A DNA stretch of 64,000 nt from Altererythrobacter rubellus (GCF_030284385.1 NZ_CP127221.1:2175001-2239000), one strand, 5' to 3'. Shown: positions 37,710-46,933, counted from the stretch's first letter. Notes: generated from the letters alone by a model not told the origin. Numbers and translations are program-made.

Positions 37710-38540
37710 ATGAAGGTTCACGATCTCTATCGCGCTGAACTCGGTCACCAGAGAATGCCGCAGTACTACAGCGGAGGCACCATTCCGAAGTGTGACATCA
37801 AACCTGATGCGATGAATGACCTGATAGCCGCCCGTCTAGCGCGGCTTCAGGCTTGTGACCCATGGAGCTCGGAGAAGGCATACCATCGAGAGAGCCTCGA
37901 AAGACTATGCGAAGCACATGGCTATCTAGGTTTCTGGGTCGACCCCCGAGACTATCTTGTCCACCGCGTAGGGCAGTCGTTTCTCTACGATGTGCCCATC
38001 GACAAGCGGGGCAATCTAGCGCCCTTTGCCGGCAAGCGCGTACGCGTGGCCTGCCTTCATAGTGGTGCATTCAGACGGCATGTCCGCATTGGTGCGGTGG
38101 GAGAAGCCCAAACCAGAAAGACCCAGCGCGCAAAGAAGGCCGATAAGCCGAAGAACTTAAGGCCGCCGCGACCCCGACTTTTGGGGCAGGATGAATTGGT
38201 CAGTACGCCGCACCTTCTCGCCCGCTTCACTGGCGTTTGGACCCGCATGGGTCATCGCTATGCTCACGGTCTCAGGTTGCAAGCCGCTGTCTGGTATGCG
38301 CGGCGTTTCAGAGAATGGACAGGGTCTTGGCCGCAGGGCACGCACGAGTTCATCATCAAGTATGGCCCCACGGACGAGTTTGAGATCCGCGCACCGTGCG
38401 GCGGCAAGGAGGGATACTGCGAGATCAGGCTACACTTTGAGGCTCGACCCGCCGGCGCGGCATTCGTCGAGGGCGATGCAGAGGCCGGTTTTAACTGGTT
38501 TGCAATGCCTATTGATGATTTACTGGAGGGTATGAATTAA
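37710..38540 (+). CDS. Unknown protein, 276 residues
   Basis: Starts at the ATG directly after the small paralogue B (upstream GTG 37698 would overlap it). Basic and aromatic-rich, with a Lys/Arg/Pro linker at about 130-155 (KKADKPKNLRPPRPR) separating two folded parts. No motif or domain recognised. It ends the run of rightward genes that starts with paralogue A. Confidence 0.65.
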   Translation: MKVHDLYRAELGHQRMPQYYSGGTIPKCDIKPDAMNDLIAARLARLQACDPWSSEKAYHRESLERLCEAHGYLGFWVDPRDYLVHRVGQSFLYDVPIDKRGNLAPFAGKRVRVACLHSGAFRRHVRIGAVGEAQTRKTQRAKKADKPKNLRPPRPRLLGQDELVSTPHLLARFTGVWTRMGHRYAHGLRLQAAVWYARRFREWTGSWPQGTHEFIIKYGPTDEFEIRAPCGGKEGYCEIRLHFEARPAGAAFVEGDAEAGFNWFAMPIDDLLEGMN

Positions 38541-38571
38541 ACCCTCACTTCACTCCTGCCTAATATCTAGC

Positions 38572-38982
38572 TCAAGGCTTCCAACTAAACTCGAGTGTTT
38601 CGGCATCAGTAGGGAAGCCTTTGGCAAGATAGGTTACCTCAATAGTTTCCCCCGGCGCGATTACCTTTTCGTATGGTACAATATCCTGAGAAAAAATGAT
38701 CTTTTGTCGCTTGTCCAACATGACAAGCAGGATTGTGGGGACCTCTCGAACGGTCGAGTCATTGTTTGTAATAAATCCAATGCCGGATAAAAGCTCTGAG
38801 CTGGTACCGGGAATGGTTCGTAAGTCCTGCTTGTCAATGTCGAAGTCCAGTTCGAGCCCCTGTATATCAGGTGCCATATACGCTGGCTCAGGAGCGTTTT
38901 TCGGCTGACCATAGGTGTTAGCGCAGGCGGAAATGGCGATGCACATAGGCAGCCCAAATATCATAGAACGGAGACGAGCCAT
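38572..38982 (-). CDS. Small lipoprotein, unknown
   Basis: 136 residues with a lipobox (AISAC, C20) after an AGGGGGA site. The mature part looks like a single beta-sandwich (LLSGIGFITNNDSTVREVPTILLVMLD, ETIEVTYLAKGFP), similar to FxLYD-type domains. Opposite in direction to its neighbours. Confidence 0.65.
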   Translation of the reverse strand: MARLRSMIFGLPMCIAISACANTYGQPKNAPEPAYMAPDIQGLELDFDIDKQDLRTIPGTSSELLSGIGFITNNDSTVREVPTILLVMLDKRQKIIFSQDIVPYEKVIAPGETIEVTYLAKGFPTDAETLEFSWKP

Positions 38983-39079
38983 TCAATTCCCCCTCGAAAT
39001 TTACAATAATACATTCTACAAAGATCATCTTCATTTCAAGACCCTTGTTTGACAACTGAAGGTGGGTCATCTTGCCTAT

Positions 39080-40138
39080 ATGGCTGGCAGGAAAAACATC
39101 CTCGTACTAACTGGTGCGGGCATCTCCGCTGAAAGCGGACTTGCTACCTTCAGGGGCGAAGGTGGTTTATGGGAAGGCCACCGCATTGAGGATGTCTGTA
39201 CGCCTGATGCTTTGAGCAAGAACAGGAAACTGGTGCATCGCTTTTACGACGAGCGCAGGTCAGACCTAAGGCTCGCAAAGCCAAACGCTGCCCATGCGGC
39301 GCTGGCCAAGCTGGAGAGGCATTGGAAAAGCCAGAAGAAGGGTGACTTTCTTCTCGTCACACAGAACGTCGATGACTTGCACGAGCGTGCCGGTTCCCAC
39401 AATCTGATCCATATGCACGGAGAATTGAAGTCGGCACTGTGCGAAGATTGCGGGGGTCGCACGCCTTGGCAATTACCGATGGGTGAGTTTGAGCGCTGCG
39501 GCTTCTGCAAGCGAGGTTATTTGCGTCCTGATATCGTGTTCTTCGGTGAGATGCCTTACCAGATGGAGCGTATCCATGAGGCTTTGATGGCATGTGATTT
39601 GTTTCTGGCCGTGGGCACATCAGGCGCTGTCTACCCCGCGTCTCAGTTTGTGATGTTTGCCAAGGATGCCGGGGCTGTGGCCCATCAGTTCAACACCGAA
39701 CTAGCGGACGGCAGTCATCGCTTCGACACGTGCCATGTCGGCGAGGCAGGAGAGATGCTACCTAAATTCGTAGATGAGTTAATCGGAGAACAGCCCGTCG
39801 GGTGGAACCTGACACCAGAGCAGAAGGCCGCCTTCATCAAGGAGATCGAGGAATGCGGGGCGCACACGACTTTTTACTGTAGCGGTATGGTAGAGTACAT
39901 GACCAACGCCGGCCTTGATGCAGAAGAGTTGTCTGATGGTTCGATGCGTCTATACGACCAAATAATAAAGCCCACGCAACCTGAATGGGGTGAGCCGGGC
40001 ATCTACGCGCCCAATGTTTTAAGTGCAGCCATCGATGCGCATGGTTTGGAGATCACGACAGGAATGCTCGGCCGCGGGTTTGGGCATCGGGACCGACTGG
40101 AAAAGCTTAAAGAAGTTTGGAATGATCGCCGGACATGA
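39080..40138 (+). CDS. Class III sirtuin with C-terminal extension
   Basis: 352 residues from the ATG at 39080 (GTG 39062 possible). NAD-binding GAGIS (12-16), QNVDDLH (95-101), catalytic H113 in HMHGE, and zinc cysteines C121, C124, C140, C143. FYDERR (Y56, R59) is the Tyr/Arg pair of class III sirtuins that prefer succinyl/malonyl-lysine. About 110 residues past the usual end (from about 240) match nothing I know. The gene is flanked by unrelated leftward genes, so it seems a separate module. Sirtuin NADases are common in phage defence, but the intact zinc and class III signature also fits deacylation. Confidence 0.88.
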   Translation: MAGRKNILVLTGAGISAESGLATFRGEGGLWEGHRIEDVCTPDALSKNRKLVHRFYDERRSDLRLAKPNAAHAALAKLERHWKSQKKGDFLLVTQNVDDLHERAGSHNLIHMHGELKSALCEDCGGRTPWQLPMGEFERCGFCKRGYLRPDIVFFGEMPYQMERIHEALMACDLFLAVGTSGAVYPASQFVMFAKDAGAVAHQFNTELADGSHRFDTCHVGEAGEMLPKFVDELIGEQPVGWNLTPEQKAAFIKEIEECGAHTTFYCSGMVEYMTNAGLDAEELSDGSMRLYDQIIKPTQPEWGEPGIYAPNVLSAAIDAHGLEITTGMLGRGFGHRDRLEKLKEVWNDRRT

Positions 40139-40210
40139 GGTGCACTGATCTGAGCGAGCATTGGACACTATGCGATGACGGCGGAGAATTAGAAAGAGCC
40201 CGTGAGCCCT

Positions 40211-41068
40211 TTAATTGAGCCTCATTTTTCCAAGATCGGGGACAATCCGTACAGGGCAAAGGCTATTTTCCCACAACAATGATGGGAAGTATGCCGATTG
40301 CCTTAATGGAAGTTCGCGCGCGTTGTGGTATAACGGCAAATGCCTCAAGCCTGCAGCGTCGAGCATGCGTGCCAGAAGCACTCTTTTTCCGGAGACATAC
40401 TTCCTGTCGGCAAGATATGCTTGGAAATCGCAGTATGGTCTGGGGTGGGATACCAATTCAGCAATAGCGGCCGATCTTAGAGGACAGCTAAGACCCGCTC
40501 CACCAATTCTCCTTACAGCATTGGCGTTTGCCAACATCTCCTCGTGGACTGATGCATATCCGCAGTTGAAATAAGAGGGGTACAAAGGCGCTCCACCGGC
40601 CGCGAGAAGAGGATATTGCAATCTTGTGCAAGCAACCTCGACCGTGTGGTGAAAAAGTTCGTGATCCAGTAAAAGATAGTAAGCGACATGCTCCAATTTC
40701 TTGGTCGAAACCGTACCCTGTGCTCGTCTAACAAGCCGAGAAGCGAGTTCAAAAAGGCCCGACTCCCTAATGTAGATACCCCACGCATCAGCTCGGTAGA
40801 AATGAAACGGCGCATACCAGGCCCAAGCATCAAGACTGTTGGGTGGTGGCATCGTTTGTGGCCCGGCTGCTGCATCCTCGAGATCTTCTCTGGGAAACGT
40901 GATAATATCTCCAGGCCCGACCTCGATGCTATCATCGGGTATTTCCGGAAGCGTGATCAGTGGGGGATCGTGAGATATTTTTTTGCCCGCCGGAAGAGGC
41001 GGAGCTGGCTGTATCGAGAATGGACCACGGCTAAGTATATCCTGTACGATATGATGATCGGCCGACAT
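40211..41068 (-). CDS. Predicted HExxH zinc metallopeptidase
   Basis: 285 residues; start follows an AGGAGAT site. The zinc motif is HELFH at 136-140 (LLLDHELFHHTVE), and HEEMLANANAVR about 36 residues later provides a plausible third ligand glutamate. The proline-rich first 75 residues look unstructured. No signal peptide, so cytosolic. No family name is offered; it lies 180 bp downstream of the exonuclease gene on the same strand. Confidence 0.7.
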   Translation of the reverse strand: MSADHHIVQDILSRGPFSIQPAPPLPAGKKISHDPPLITLPEIPDDSIEVGPGDIITFPREDLEDAAAGPQTMPPPNSLDAWAWYAPFHFYRADAWGIYIRESGLFELASRLVRRAQGTVSTKKLEHVAYYLLLDHELFHHTVEVACTRLQYPLLAAGGAPLYPSYFNCGYASVHEEMLANANAVRRIGGAGLSCPLRSAAIAELVSHPRPYCDFQAYLADRKYVSGKRVLLARMLDAAGLRHLPLYHNARELPLRQSAYFPSLLWENSLCPVRIVPDLGKMRLN

Positions 41069-41249
41069 TCATCTATCTCCTGACTTTCTTACGGCTCTCC
41101 AGAGCATTGCTTCTCACGTCTAGCACGATAACGTAGCGTGAAAGACCAAGCTTCGACAACCAGCCTTGGCCGGCTATTTACTCCCGTTGATCCGCGTGTC
41201 TGCTGCACGAAATTTTTGGGCCGGCCTTAAAAGCTCTGACCCTTGGCTA

Positions 41250-42677
41250 TCAGCCCTGGACCTCGACAGCCCACTGCTGCCTTTGTTTGAGCAGGTCTAT
41301 GTGTTCCTCGATAAACACGGAAGTCTCCGGATCTGCTTCCTTGAGCTTGTTCCCGGCTTCCGCGAGAGCCCCCGCGATTGTCGTCCACGGAACATCGTCC
41401 TGCGCCGCGACCAGCCTCCCTGCGATTTCCAGCTCCTGATCACGCCGGTCCGTATCTGTCATCAGAGCGGGAGCCTCGCTGTAGGCAAGCCTGCGGGCCA
41501 GTGCTTTCAGCCGTTCGTCTTCGAACCGGGATAGAATCGAGATGCGTTCGGGCCAGTCGGCCTGGTGAAAACGTTCCATGAGTTGATTGTCGTTCCAGGA
41601 AGGAAACCCGTCATAAATCCGCTGCTCGATGTATTCTGCAGCCGGGAAGGGTTCGCGCTTCTCGAGAGTTGTCGCGACAAGCCGTTCACGCAGCGCCTTA
41701 TCTGCTGAAATAAGGCCAGCTCTCTCCTCGACTTCCTCCGGCTCGGGCCAGCCTGACCGGATGTCTTCAGGGGCGTCTGCAAGCTCGTTCAGAACGGGAG
41801 CCGTATTGGCCCGGATACTGCGAACGGGCCTGGGGCTTTTGTCCAGCCTCTTGCCAAGCTGCTCGTCGTCAAGCTGTGCGAGTTCTGCCGGATCTACCGA
41901 AAGATCGAAAACCAGTACCTCCGACCCGTTATCGGGGTTTGTACCTATTGGCGACACAGGGCGGGAGTAGCTCTGTCCGTAGTGGAAGTCCGTCACACAA
42001 TAGGCTGCTTCATTCAGCGCAAAATCGAGAGCGCTGGGCTTGTGGGCAAGGCGAACGAAATTCTGCCATAGTGCCGGAGCCCGCTCTGCGACGAGCCGGC
42101 ACATGTGGATCGTAGCCTCGACGTCAGCCATCGCATCGTGTGCATTCTCGTGCGCGAACCCGTTGAGCGGAGCAAGCTGGTCGAGTTTGAACACCTTCCT
42201 GCCGTTGCTTCCGACCGGAATTTCAACTGCATCCGGAGCAAAAACAGAAGCTGCCCGCAGCATTTTCAGGCTGTCGGACCGCCCGTTGCCATTTGTGTTT
42301 GTCAGGTACGGACTGTGCAGTGTCTTGTACAACGCCTGTCGCAGCAGATGTTCGTCAAAACCGAGCGAATTGTGTCCGATGAAGATGGACGGTGACCAGC
42401 TCCCGAGTTTGGCCCTGATCTCGCATACCATCTCGTAGTGCGAGGGCAGTGAAGGGTCGGTCAGCTGCTTGGCACTGACTCCTGTAACCAGCATGGCGCC
42501 GGGAGACGGCACGATTTCGGGTAGAAGACGGCAGCGTATTTCGAAACGGTCGATCTCGTTAAGGTCGGCGTCTGTTCGAATAGCGCCAAACTGCAGGATC
42601 TGGTCGAACGCAGTATCGATCCCGGTAGTCTCTGTATCGTAAAAGACAAAGCTCAACTGAGAATTCCCATCCGCCAT
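41250..42677 (-). CDS. ExoI-like DEDDh 3'-5' exonuclease
   Basis: 475 residues, the length of E. coli exonuclease I (SbcB). The catalytic set is visible: D14 and E16 in FYDTETTGID, an HNSLGFDEHLLRQ segment, and HDAMADVEATIHM with the final His and Asp. The C-terminal half is helical as in ExoI. It lies 46 bp behind the 249-residue gene and on the same strand, so it probably belongs to the GHKL operon. ExoI degrades single-stranded DNA; a chromosomal housekeeping copy is expected elsewhere, so this one is likely specialised. Confidence 0.85.
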   Translation of the reverse strand: MADGNSQLSFVFYDTETTGIDTAFDQILQFGAIRTDADLNEIDRFEIRCRLLPEIVPSPGAMLVTGVSAKQLTDPSLPSHYEMVCEIRAKLGSWSPSIFIGHNSLGFDEHLLRQALYKTLHSPYLTNTNGNGRSDSLKMLRAASVFAPDAVEIPVGSNGRKVFKLDQLAPLNGFAHENAHDAMADVEATIHMCRLVAERAPALWQNFVRLAHKPSALDFALNEAAYCVTDFHYGQSYSRPVSPIGTNPDNGSEVLVFDLSVDPAELAQLDDEQLGKRLDKSPRPVRSIRANTAPVLNELADAPEDIRSGWPEPEEVEERAGLISADKALRERLVATTLEKREPFPAAEYIEQRIYDGFPSWNDNQLMERFHQADWPERISILSRFEDERLKALARRLAYSEAPALMTDTDRRDQELEIAGRLVAAQDDVPWTTIAGALAEAGNKLKEADPETSVFIEEHIDLLKQRQQWAVEVQG

Positions 42678-42723
42678 CCTAGGATAGTGTGCTCCGGAAG
42701 GGACATATTAACCCAAGCCGCAA

Positions 42724-43473
42724 CTAGGCTGCGACGCTTGCGTCGAGGCCTGCGCGCTCGACACATTTCTCGATAAAACCGTCTATCCGGTCCGGAGACA
42801 TCGCCTCGAATACAATCCCGCCACCCATCATGTTCAGCGTTTTCATGAATTCGCGAAAATTGTCTTCGCTGGCAAGAATGTCGGGGTGTTCGTCCATTCC
42901 CCTGAAGACACCTGCCGCCAGTTTGCGCCGCCCCATGAGCCAGATCCGTTCAACAAGTTGGGATCTGATGTCTGCCGTCTTCAGCAACATTTCCAGAGCC
43001 TTGTCAGGGTTCTCCGGCATGCAGTGCTGCGCGATGAAGCCGTTCCACCAGAGACGCGACAGTGCATGATCGTCGCGGATACCGGTCTGGGTCGGGGCAA
43101 AGAAGTGTATACGTATATTCTGTTCGGCTTTATCTGCAGGTTGACCGGTCAGCCAGCGGTCGCGGCTGTATTTGAAGGCTTCGACATGCGAGAGCCTGAC
43201 CCAGATCTGTTCCTCGTTGGCCAGCGAGGGCGTCAGATTTCCCAGTGCTTTCATTATAATACGGGAATTCTTGAGATCGCTGGTAGCGCTACGCTCGCTT
43301 CCGTCGAGCTGGGCCAGAGCATCAAGATCGATTTCGACATCTCTTTCGATTGCCCATCCCGGATCGTTGGCGAATTCGTCAAACCCTTCACCCTGATAGC
43401 GGCCGATATTGGAAGGGATGTCGGAGCGAAGGTTTTCGAGCAGGTTTGCCGAAACGTGTTTCAGTTTACTCAT
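42724..43473 (-). CDS. Unknown protein of the GHKL operon (249 aa)
   Basis: 249 residues with segment EEQIWVRLSHVEAFKYSRDRWL and a tryptophan-rich LSRLWWNGFIAQHC stretch. This resembles the unassigned DUF6339-type proteins I associate with defence loci, but I hold that only loosely. The ATG overlaps the previous stop by one base (ATGA), showing strict coupling with the 275-residue gene. No catalytic motif seen. Confidence 0.7.
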   Translation of the reverse strand: MSKLKHVSANLLENLRSDIPSNIGRYQGEGFDEFANDPGWAIERDVEIDLDALAQLDGSERSATSDLKNSRIIMKALGNLTPSLANEEQIWVRLSHVEAFKYSRDRWLTGQPADKAEQNIRIHFFAPTQTGIRDDHALSRLWWNGFIAQHCMPENPDKALEMLLKTADIRSQLVERIWLMGRRKLAAGVFRGMDEHPDILASEDNFREFMKTLNMMGGGIVFEAMSPDRIDGFIEKCVERAGLDASVAA

Positions 43474-44300
43474 CAGAACAGATCTTCCTTGACCGTGTCA
43501 ATTTTCAGGAACGGAGAGTTAAGCAGTTGTTGTGCGGCCTCGAGCGGGACACATGTTTCGGGATTTATCCCTGCTGCATCACACTTGGCCGTAAAGATGC
43601 GGAACCATGGCTGGTTGGCAAGTTGTCCATCACCATCACCGAGCTGTCTGAGTACTTCGCTTATGGCCGGCAAGTAGATGGAGTTGAGAATGACAGAGCG
43701 ACCTGCCTCTCCAACCCCTCGCATCTCTTCAATTGATGCCTTGGTTTCCTTGCACGCATATATGGTGATCTTGGCTTCTCCGGTATCAACCTTGAACTGA
43801 CCCGGTGGAACCTCGTCGGATTCGGCGAGCGCGAATATGGTTTCGAACGGTTTGAGCTGGTCGCGGTCGACCGAAAATCTCTGCTCCTCACCGACCGCGA
43901 GAATACTTGCCTCGGGCAGATCGACTCCGTGCCCGTATTCCTCATGGAGCAAACTGGACGTCCAGCCTTTTCGCGACTCTTTTGACCAAACCACCGGCTG
44001 CAGCATAACAGTGCCGAAGAAATTCTGCGCCTTGTAGTCGAGCGTAGCTTTCCCCGGCGCCATCTCGATCTGGCTGTTATAATAAGTTCTCGGGCATATC
44101 AGAAAAAAGCCCGTGCCGGCCGCTCCTTCATCTACGAGTCGCTCGAGGTCGGCACAGTTCAGCTTCAGTTCGACCTGGAGGATGACGGTCTCGTCATCGA
44201 GCAGGACCTCGAAAGAGCAATCGAACAATGCGTCATTGTAGTCATCCGAGTACGGAGCGAGAACCGGATGGGCGAACAGCATGTCATTACTGAGCTTCAT
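43473..44300 (-). CDS. Unknown protein of the GHKL operon (275 aa)
   Basis: 275 residues starting MKLSNDMLFAHPVLAPYSDDY, mostly beta in the first half and mixed after. No motif recognised. It overlaps the GHKL ATPase gene by 14 bp and the next gene by an ATGA. Proteins with this opening appear to me typical of multi-gene restriction-like loci, where they may be structural partners. Confidence 0.7.
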   Translation of the reverse strand: MKLSNDMLFAHPVLAPYSDDYNDALFDCSFEVLLDDETVILQVELKLNCADLERLVDEGAAGTGFFLICPRTYYNSQIEMAPGKATLDYKAQNFFGTVMLQPVVWSKESRKGWTSSLLHEEYGHGVDLPEASILAVGEEQRFSVDRDQLKPFETIFALAESDEVPPGQFKVDTGEAKITIYACKETKASIEEMRGVGEAGRSVILNSIYLPAISEVLRQLGDGDGQLANQPWFRIFTAKCDAAGINPETCVPLEAAQQLLNSPFLKIDTVKEDLF

Positions 44301-46158
44301 TCTTGTTCTCCTCCTGCCAGCTTATGATCTCGATGGGCCCCGTATACGCTGCGTCGAATTCCACCTCGACTTCCATCCGTTTGCCTGCTTCGCAAACGAC
44401 AGAAGGCTGCCCGTCCTTGACTGAAAGGGGCTCCGACCGGTTGAGACCCAGGGCCTCGAACTGCAATAGAGCCGGGCCAGACTTCTCAGGTGTGAATTTT
44501 ATGATCCGCTTGGCGAGATTGCTGCTGTCAGGGATCAGGGTGCGGGGATTGAGAAGTGGCATCGCCACCCTGACCGAACGCTTACCGCTTCCACCTGTCC
44601 CATCACCTTCACCGGCACCGGTGCCGCCTCTTCCTCCGGTCTCTTCGTTTTCACCTTCCTGGCTGCCACCTCCTCTATCACCGGATTGGTTAGACGCAGG
44701 CGGCTTGGTCTTGCGCGCCTTCTTGACCCTTACCTGTTTCTTTACCTTGAAAGAATAAGGGTCGCGGTCGCCCTTCTCGTCAGGTTCGGCCTTCTCCTCG
44801 TTGGCAAAGAATTCGCTGAGCTCGTCGAGATCGGTTTCCGCTCCTGCCTCGCTTTTTGCCTTCGACCGTATCTGTTCGCGAACTGCTTTCGCGAGCGCCC
44901 TGCCTGCTGTGCGGGCTGCCTCACGATCATCGGGATTCGTCAGCCGGTCCGGAGAGAGCTGGTCATGTCGCGGGTTCTCGAGGCTCTTGAGCCAGACGCT
45001 CTCTTTCTCCCCCGCCGGTTCAACGATCGCGGCAAACTCTCGGAACATCGGAAAGCGTTGCAGCTTGTCTCCGAAACTTCCGAGACTGTCTGTAATGAAC
45101 ATGCCGTTGCGGATGAATGCTATACGCCGCGGCAGGCCGGCCTTAACACCGAGCCGGATCTTGAACTTTCCTGCCCCCGCAACATCGAAATCGAGACTGT
45201 AGATGTCTTCGCCTTCGCGAAGGCAATCATACAGGTTGCGTGCGAAATCGAAGTCTTCCTTGTTACCGGTTCTTTCGGCTGCCCGCTGGATCCTCGGCTC
45301 GTCGAACTTGTAAAGGAGGGTTCTCGCATTGATGGTTTCCGAACCGACTTCGAATTCCATGTCTTCGCGGTGGATAGCGGCAAAGAAGTTCATCAGAATG
45401 GAGGCTATGAGCTCTGCCTCCCAGTCGTTAGCGTCGCGCATGGCAATAGAGAAAATCGATGTTCCGACTTCATCCCGACGCATCCAGCCAGGCACGTCAG
45501 CTGGATCTCCTATCGGTTGGAAGCCCTGAGGGTCGCCCCAATAGCCGATGCTTCGATGAGCCGTGCCGTCACCGGCGACAAAAGAGCGGAACCTCGTCTT
45601 TCCCTGGCACAGGAATCTTGATGATCCGTTTTCAGTATAGACTGTCGAATAGAATGCAGTCTGCAGATCGGAAGCTGCATAAACAGCATTCTTGCCGATC
45701 CCGAACGAGCCGCCGGAAGTTTCCATATCCTTGGCACTGACGCCGGTGGCTTTGACAAGTGCGTGAAAGGGCGTGCCGTCAGTGCACGGCCCTCTCAACC
45801 CGTGCGTGTTATAGTCCGATATTTCCAGAACCGCGATAGTATCCTTTTCGAGTACCCGACGGGCCTGGCGGAAAAAGCTGAGCTCTTTCGTATCGGAGGA
45901 CCTTTTGGCGAGGTCGAGGCAGGTTTTCACAGCCGCCCTATAGCTCTCGATATCGGGAAACTCGGAGGTTGGCACGTCGATCTTCCGGAATGCCATCCTC
46001 ACGGGCTTCGAAGTATCCGCTCGCACGTCCCGCGTGTTTTGTCCGGTCTCGCGTGCAACCGAGGAGTACGGGCTGTCGCGAAAGGTTTCGATGCCGGGGT
46101 CGTTCAGCCCTTCGGCCTCACCCGCCTCATTCTTCAAAAATACCAATCTCGGGTTCAT
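44287..46158 (-). CDS. GHKL ATPase (MutL/MORC/Hsp90-type)
   Basis: 623 residues. The Bergerat ATP fold is clear: N-box RETGQNTRDV (E37, N41, D44), DYNTHGL (D115 to G120) and the glycine lid SGGSFGIGKNAVYAAS (148-163). An S5-like domain follows to about 350. A low-complexity linker (about 440-535: Lys-rich, then Gly/Glu/Thr-rich) leads to a beta-sandwich C-terminus (540-623). GHKL ATPases of the MORC/MutL type have been described in mobile restriction-like operons. Here the ATPase would act as an ATP-gated clamp or switch for its small partners and the exonuclease. It follows the 72-residue gene by 24 bp. Confidence 0.88.
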   Translation of the reverse strand: MNPRLVFLKNEAGEAEGLNDPGIETFRDSPYSSVARETGQNTRDVRADTSKPVRMAFRKIDVPTSEFPDIESYRAAVKTCLDLAKRSSDTKELSFFRQARRVLEKDTIAVLEISDYNTHGLRGPCTDGTPFHALVKATGVSAKDMETSGGSFGIGKNAVYAASDLQTAFYSTVYTENGSSRFLCQGKTRFRSFVAGDGTAHRSIGYWGDPQGFQPIGDPADVPGWMRRDEVGTSIFSIAMRDANDWEAELIASILMNFFAAIHREDMEFEVGSETINARTLLYKFDEPRIQRAAERTGNKEDFDFARNLYDCLREGEDIYSLDFDVAGAGKFKIRLGVKAGLPRRIAFIRNGMFITDSLGSFGDKLQRFPMFREFAAIVEPAGEKESVWLKSLENPRHDQLSPDRLTNPDDREAARTAGRALAKAVREQIRSKAKSEAGAETDLDELSEFFANEEKAEPDEKGDRDPYSFKVKKQVRVKKARKTKPPASNQSGDRGGGSQEGENEETGGRGGTGAGEGDGTGGSGKRSVRVAMPLLNPRTLIPDSSNLAKRIIKFTPEKSGPALLQFEALGLNRSEPLSVKDGQPSVVCEAGKRMEVEVEFDAAYTGPIEIISWQEENKNEAQ

Positions 46159-46182
46159 TAAGTCGTGCCTCTGCTGGTTTTG

Positions 46183-46401
46183 TTAGAGCCGGAACTCGTT
46201 CTGGCTTGCTTCTGACGTACGATCGAATCTCGTTCTTGCGCCCTCGAGTGCCTTCTGAAGGGCACCGAATATCTTCCGGAGATCTTTTTCGTCGAAATCA
46301 TACGCACTTCTGTTCGACAGATTGCCGATCAGCTGGATGTCTTTGAGCGCCTTGTTGACCCTGGATTCTGCCAATCTGACGAACTTTTCACGCTTACTCA
46401 T
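46183..46401 (-). CDS. Small helical first gene of GHKL operon
   Basis: 72 residues, basic and helical (VNKALKDIQLIGNLSNRSAYDF, DLRKIFGALQKALEGARTRF). It opens the leftward operon just after the palindrome-rich region. Size and charge would suit a DNA-binding or structural adaptor, but no HTH is clear. No family name known to me. Confidence 0.65.
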   Translation of the reverse strand: MSKREKFVRLAESRVNKALKDIQLIGNLSNRSAYDFDEKDLRKIFGALQKALEGARTRFDRTSEASQNEFRL

Positions 46402-46933
46402 AATATTCTACTTTTGTTATGAGGGGTGCCTGCAAGAAGGGAACAGACACCCCTTTGTTATGGTTGAACGCAATATATAAATATATATTGCCTTCAACCG
46501 CTCTTGGACCACTTAAATAATACACATATTACAAATGTTGTCAACATACGTCATATATGATGAGCAAGAGGTGCTAATTTCGATATTATTTTCGGAAATT
46601 TTGCAGCGTTTTGAGCAGGCAATGTCACAGAATGATCAAAGAGCGTGGTCGTGAGATCGCATTGGCTGGAAACGCATTTAATGTGTTCTCATTGAAATGA
46701 GTCGCTGGCACTCTGGTAAGATATAGCGGTTAGGGCAGTCCGAGCTCTCTGCGACAACTTTGCTTGGTACTGATCATAGACTTGCAGAGGCCGTCATTGC
46801 ACTCTCCGAAGTCGAACGCCCGTCTCGTGGAGTTCGCTATCGACGGTTTGCCTGTTCTGAGCCGCTATTATCTGTCTACTTGTCGTTCTCACCGGCTCGG
46901 TCCATGCTTGCAGCTCCGGCTCCGTGAGCTCCG
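46402..46933. promoter_or_regulatory. Palindrome-rich control region
   Basis: 532 bp without a convincing gene, AT-rich near the 72-residue gene. It holds an inverted repeat AGGGGTG (46422-46428)/CACCCCT (46448-46454), two direct TTTGTTATG copies (from 46413 and 46454), and an imperfect 38-bp palindrome at 46462-46499 (GGTTGA...CAATATATAAATATATATTG...TCAACC). The last could hold the -10 region and an operator. It separates the two defence operons. Confidence 0.55.
46462..46499. repeat. 38-bp AT-rich imperfect palindrome
   Basis: Arms GGTTGA at 46462-46467 and TCAACC at 46494-46499 close an interior stem CAATATAT/ATATATTG. It lies about 60 bp before the ATG of the 72-residue gene, inside the likely promoter, so an operator or an mRNA hairpin are both possible. 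Confidence 0.6.

Noticed and set aside
41250..46401. MZA, DISARM, Druantia or BREX system
   Set aside because: The defining parts (Z1 and AIPR for MZA; SNF2-type helicases and DrmB for DISARM; DruE; PglZ/BrxC) are not seen; only a GHKL ATPase is shared with MZA.
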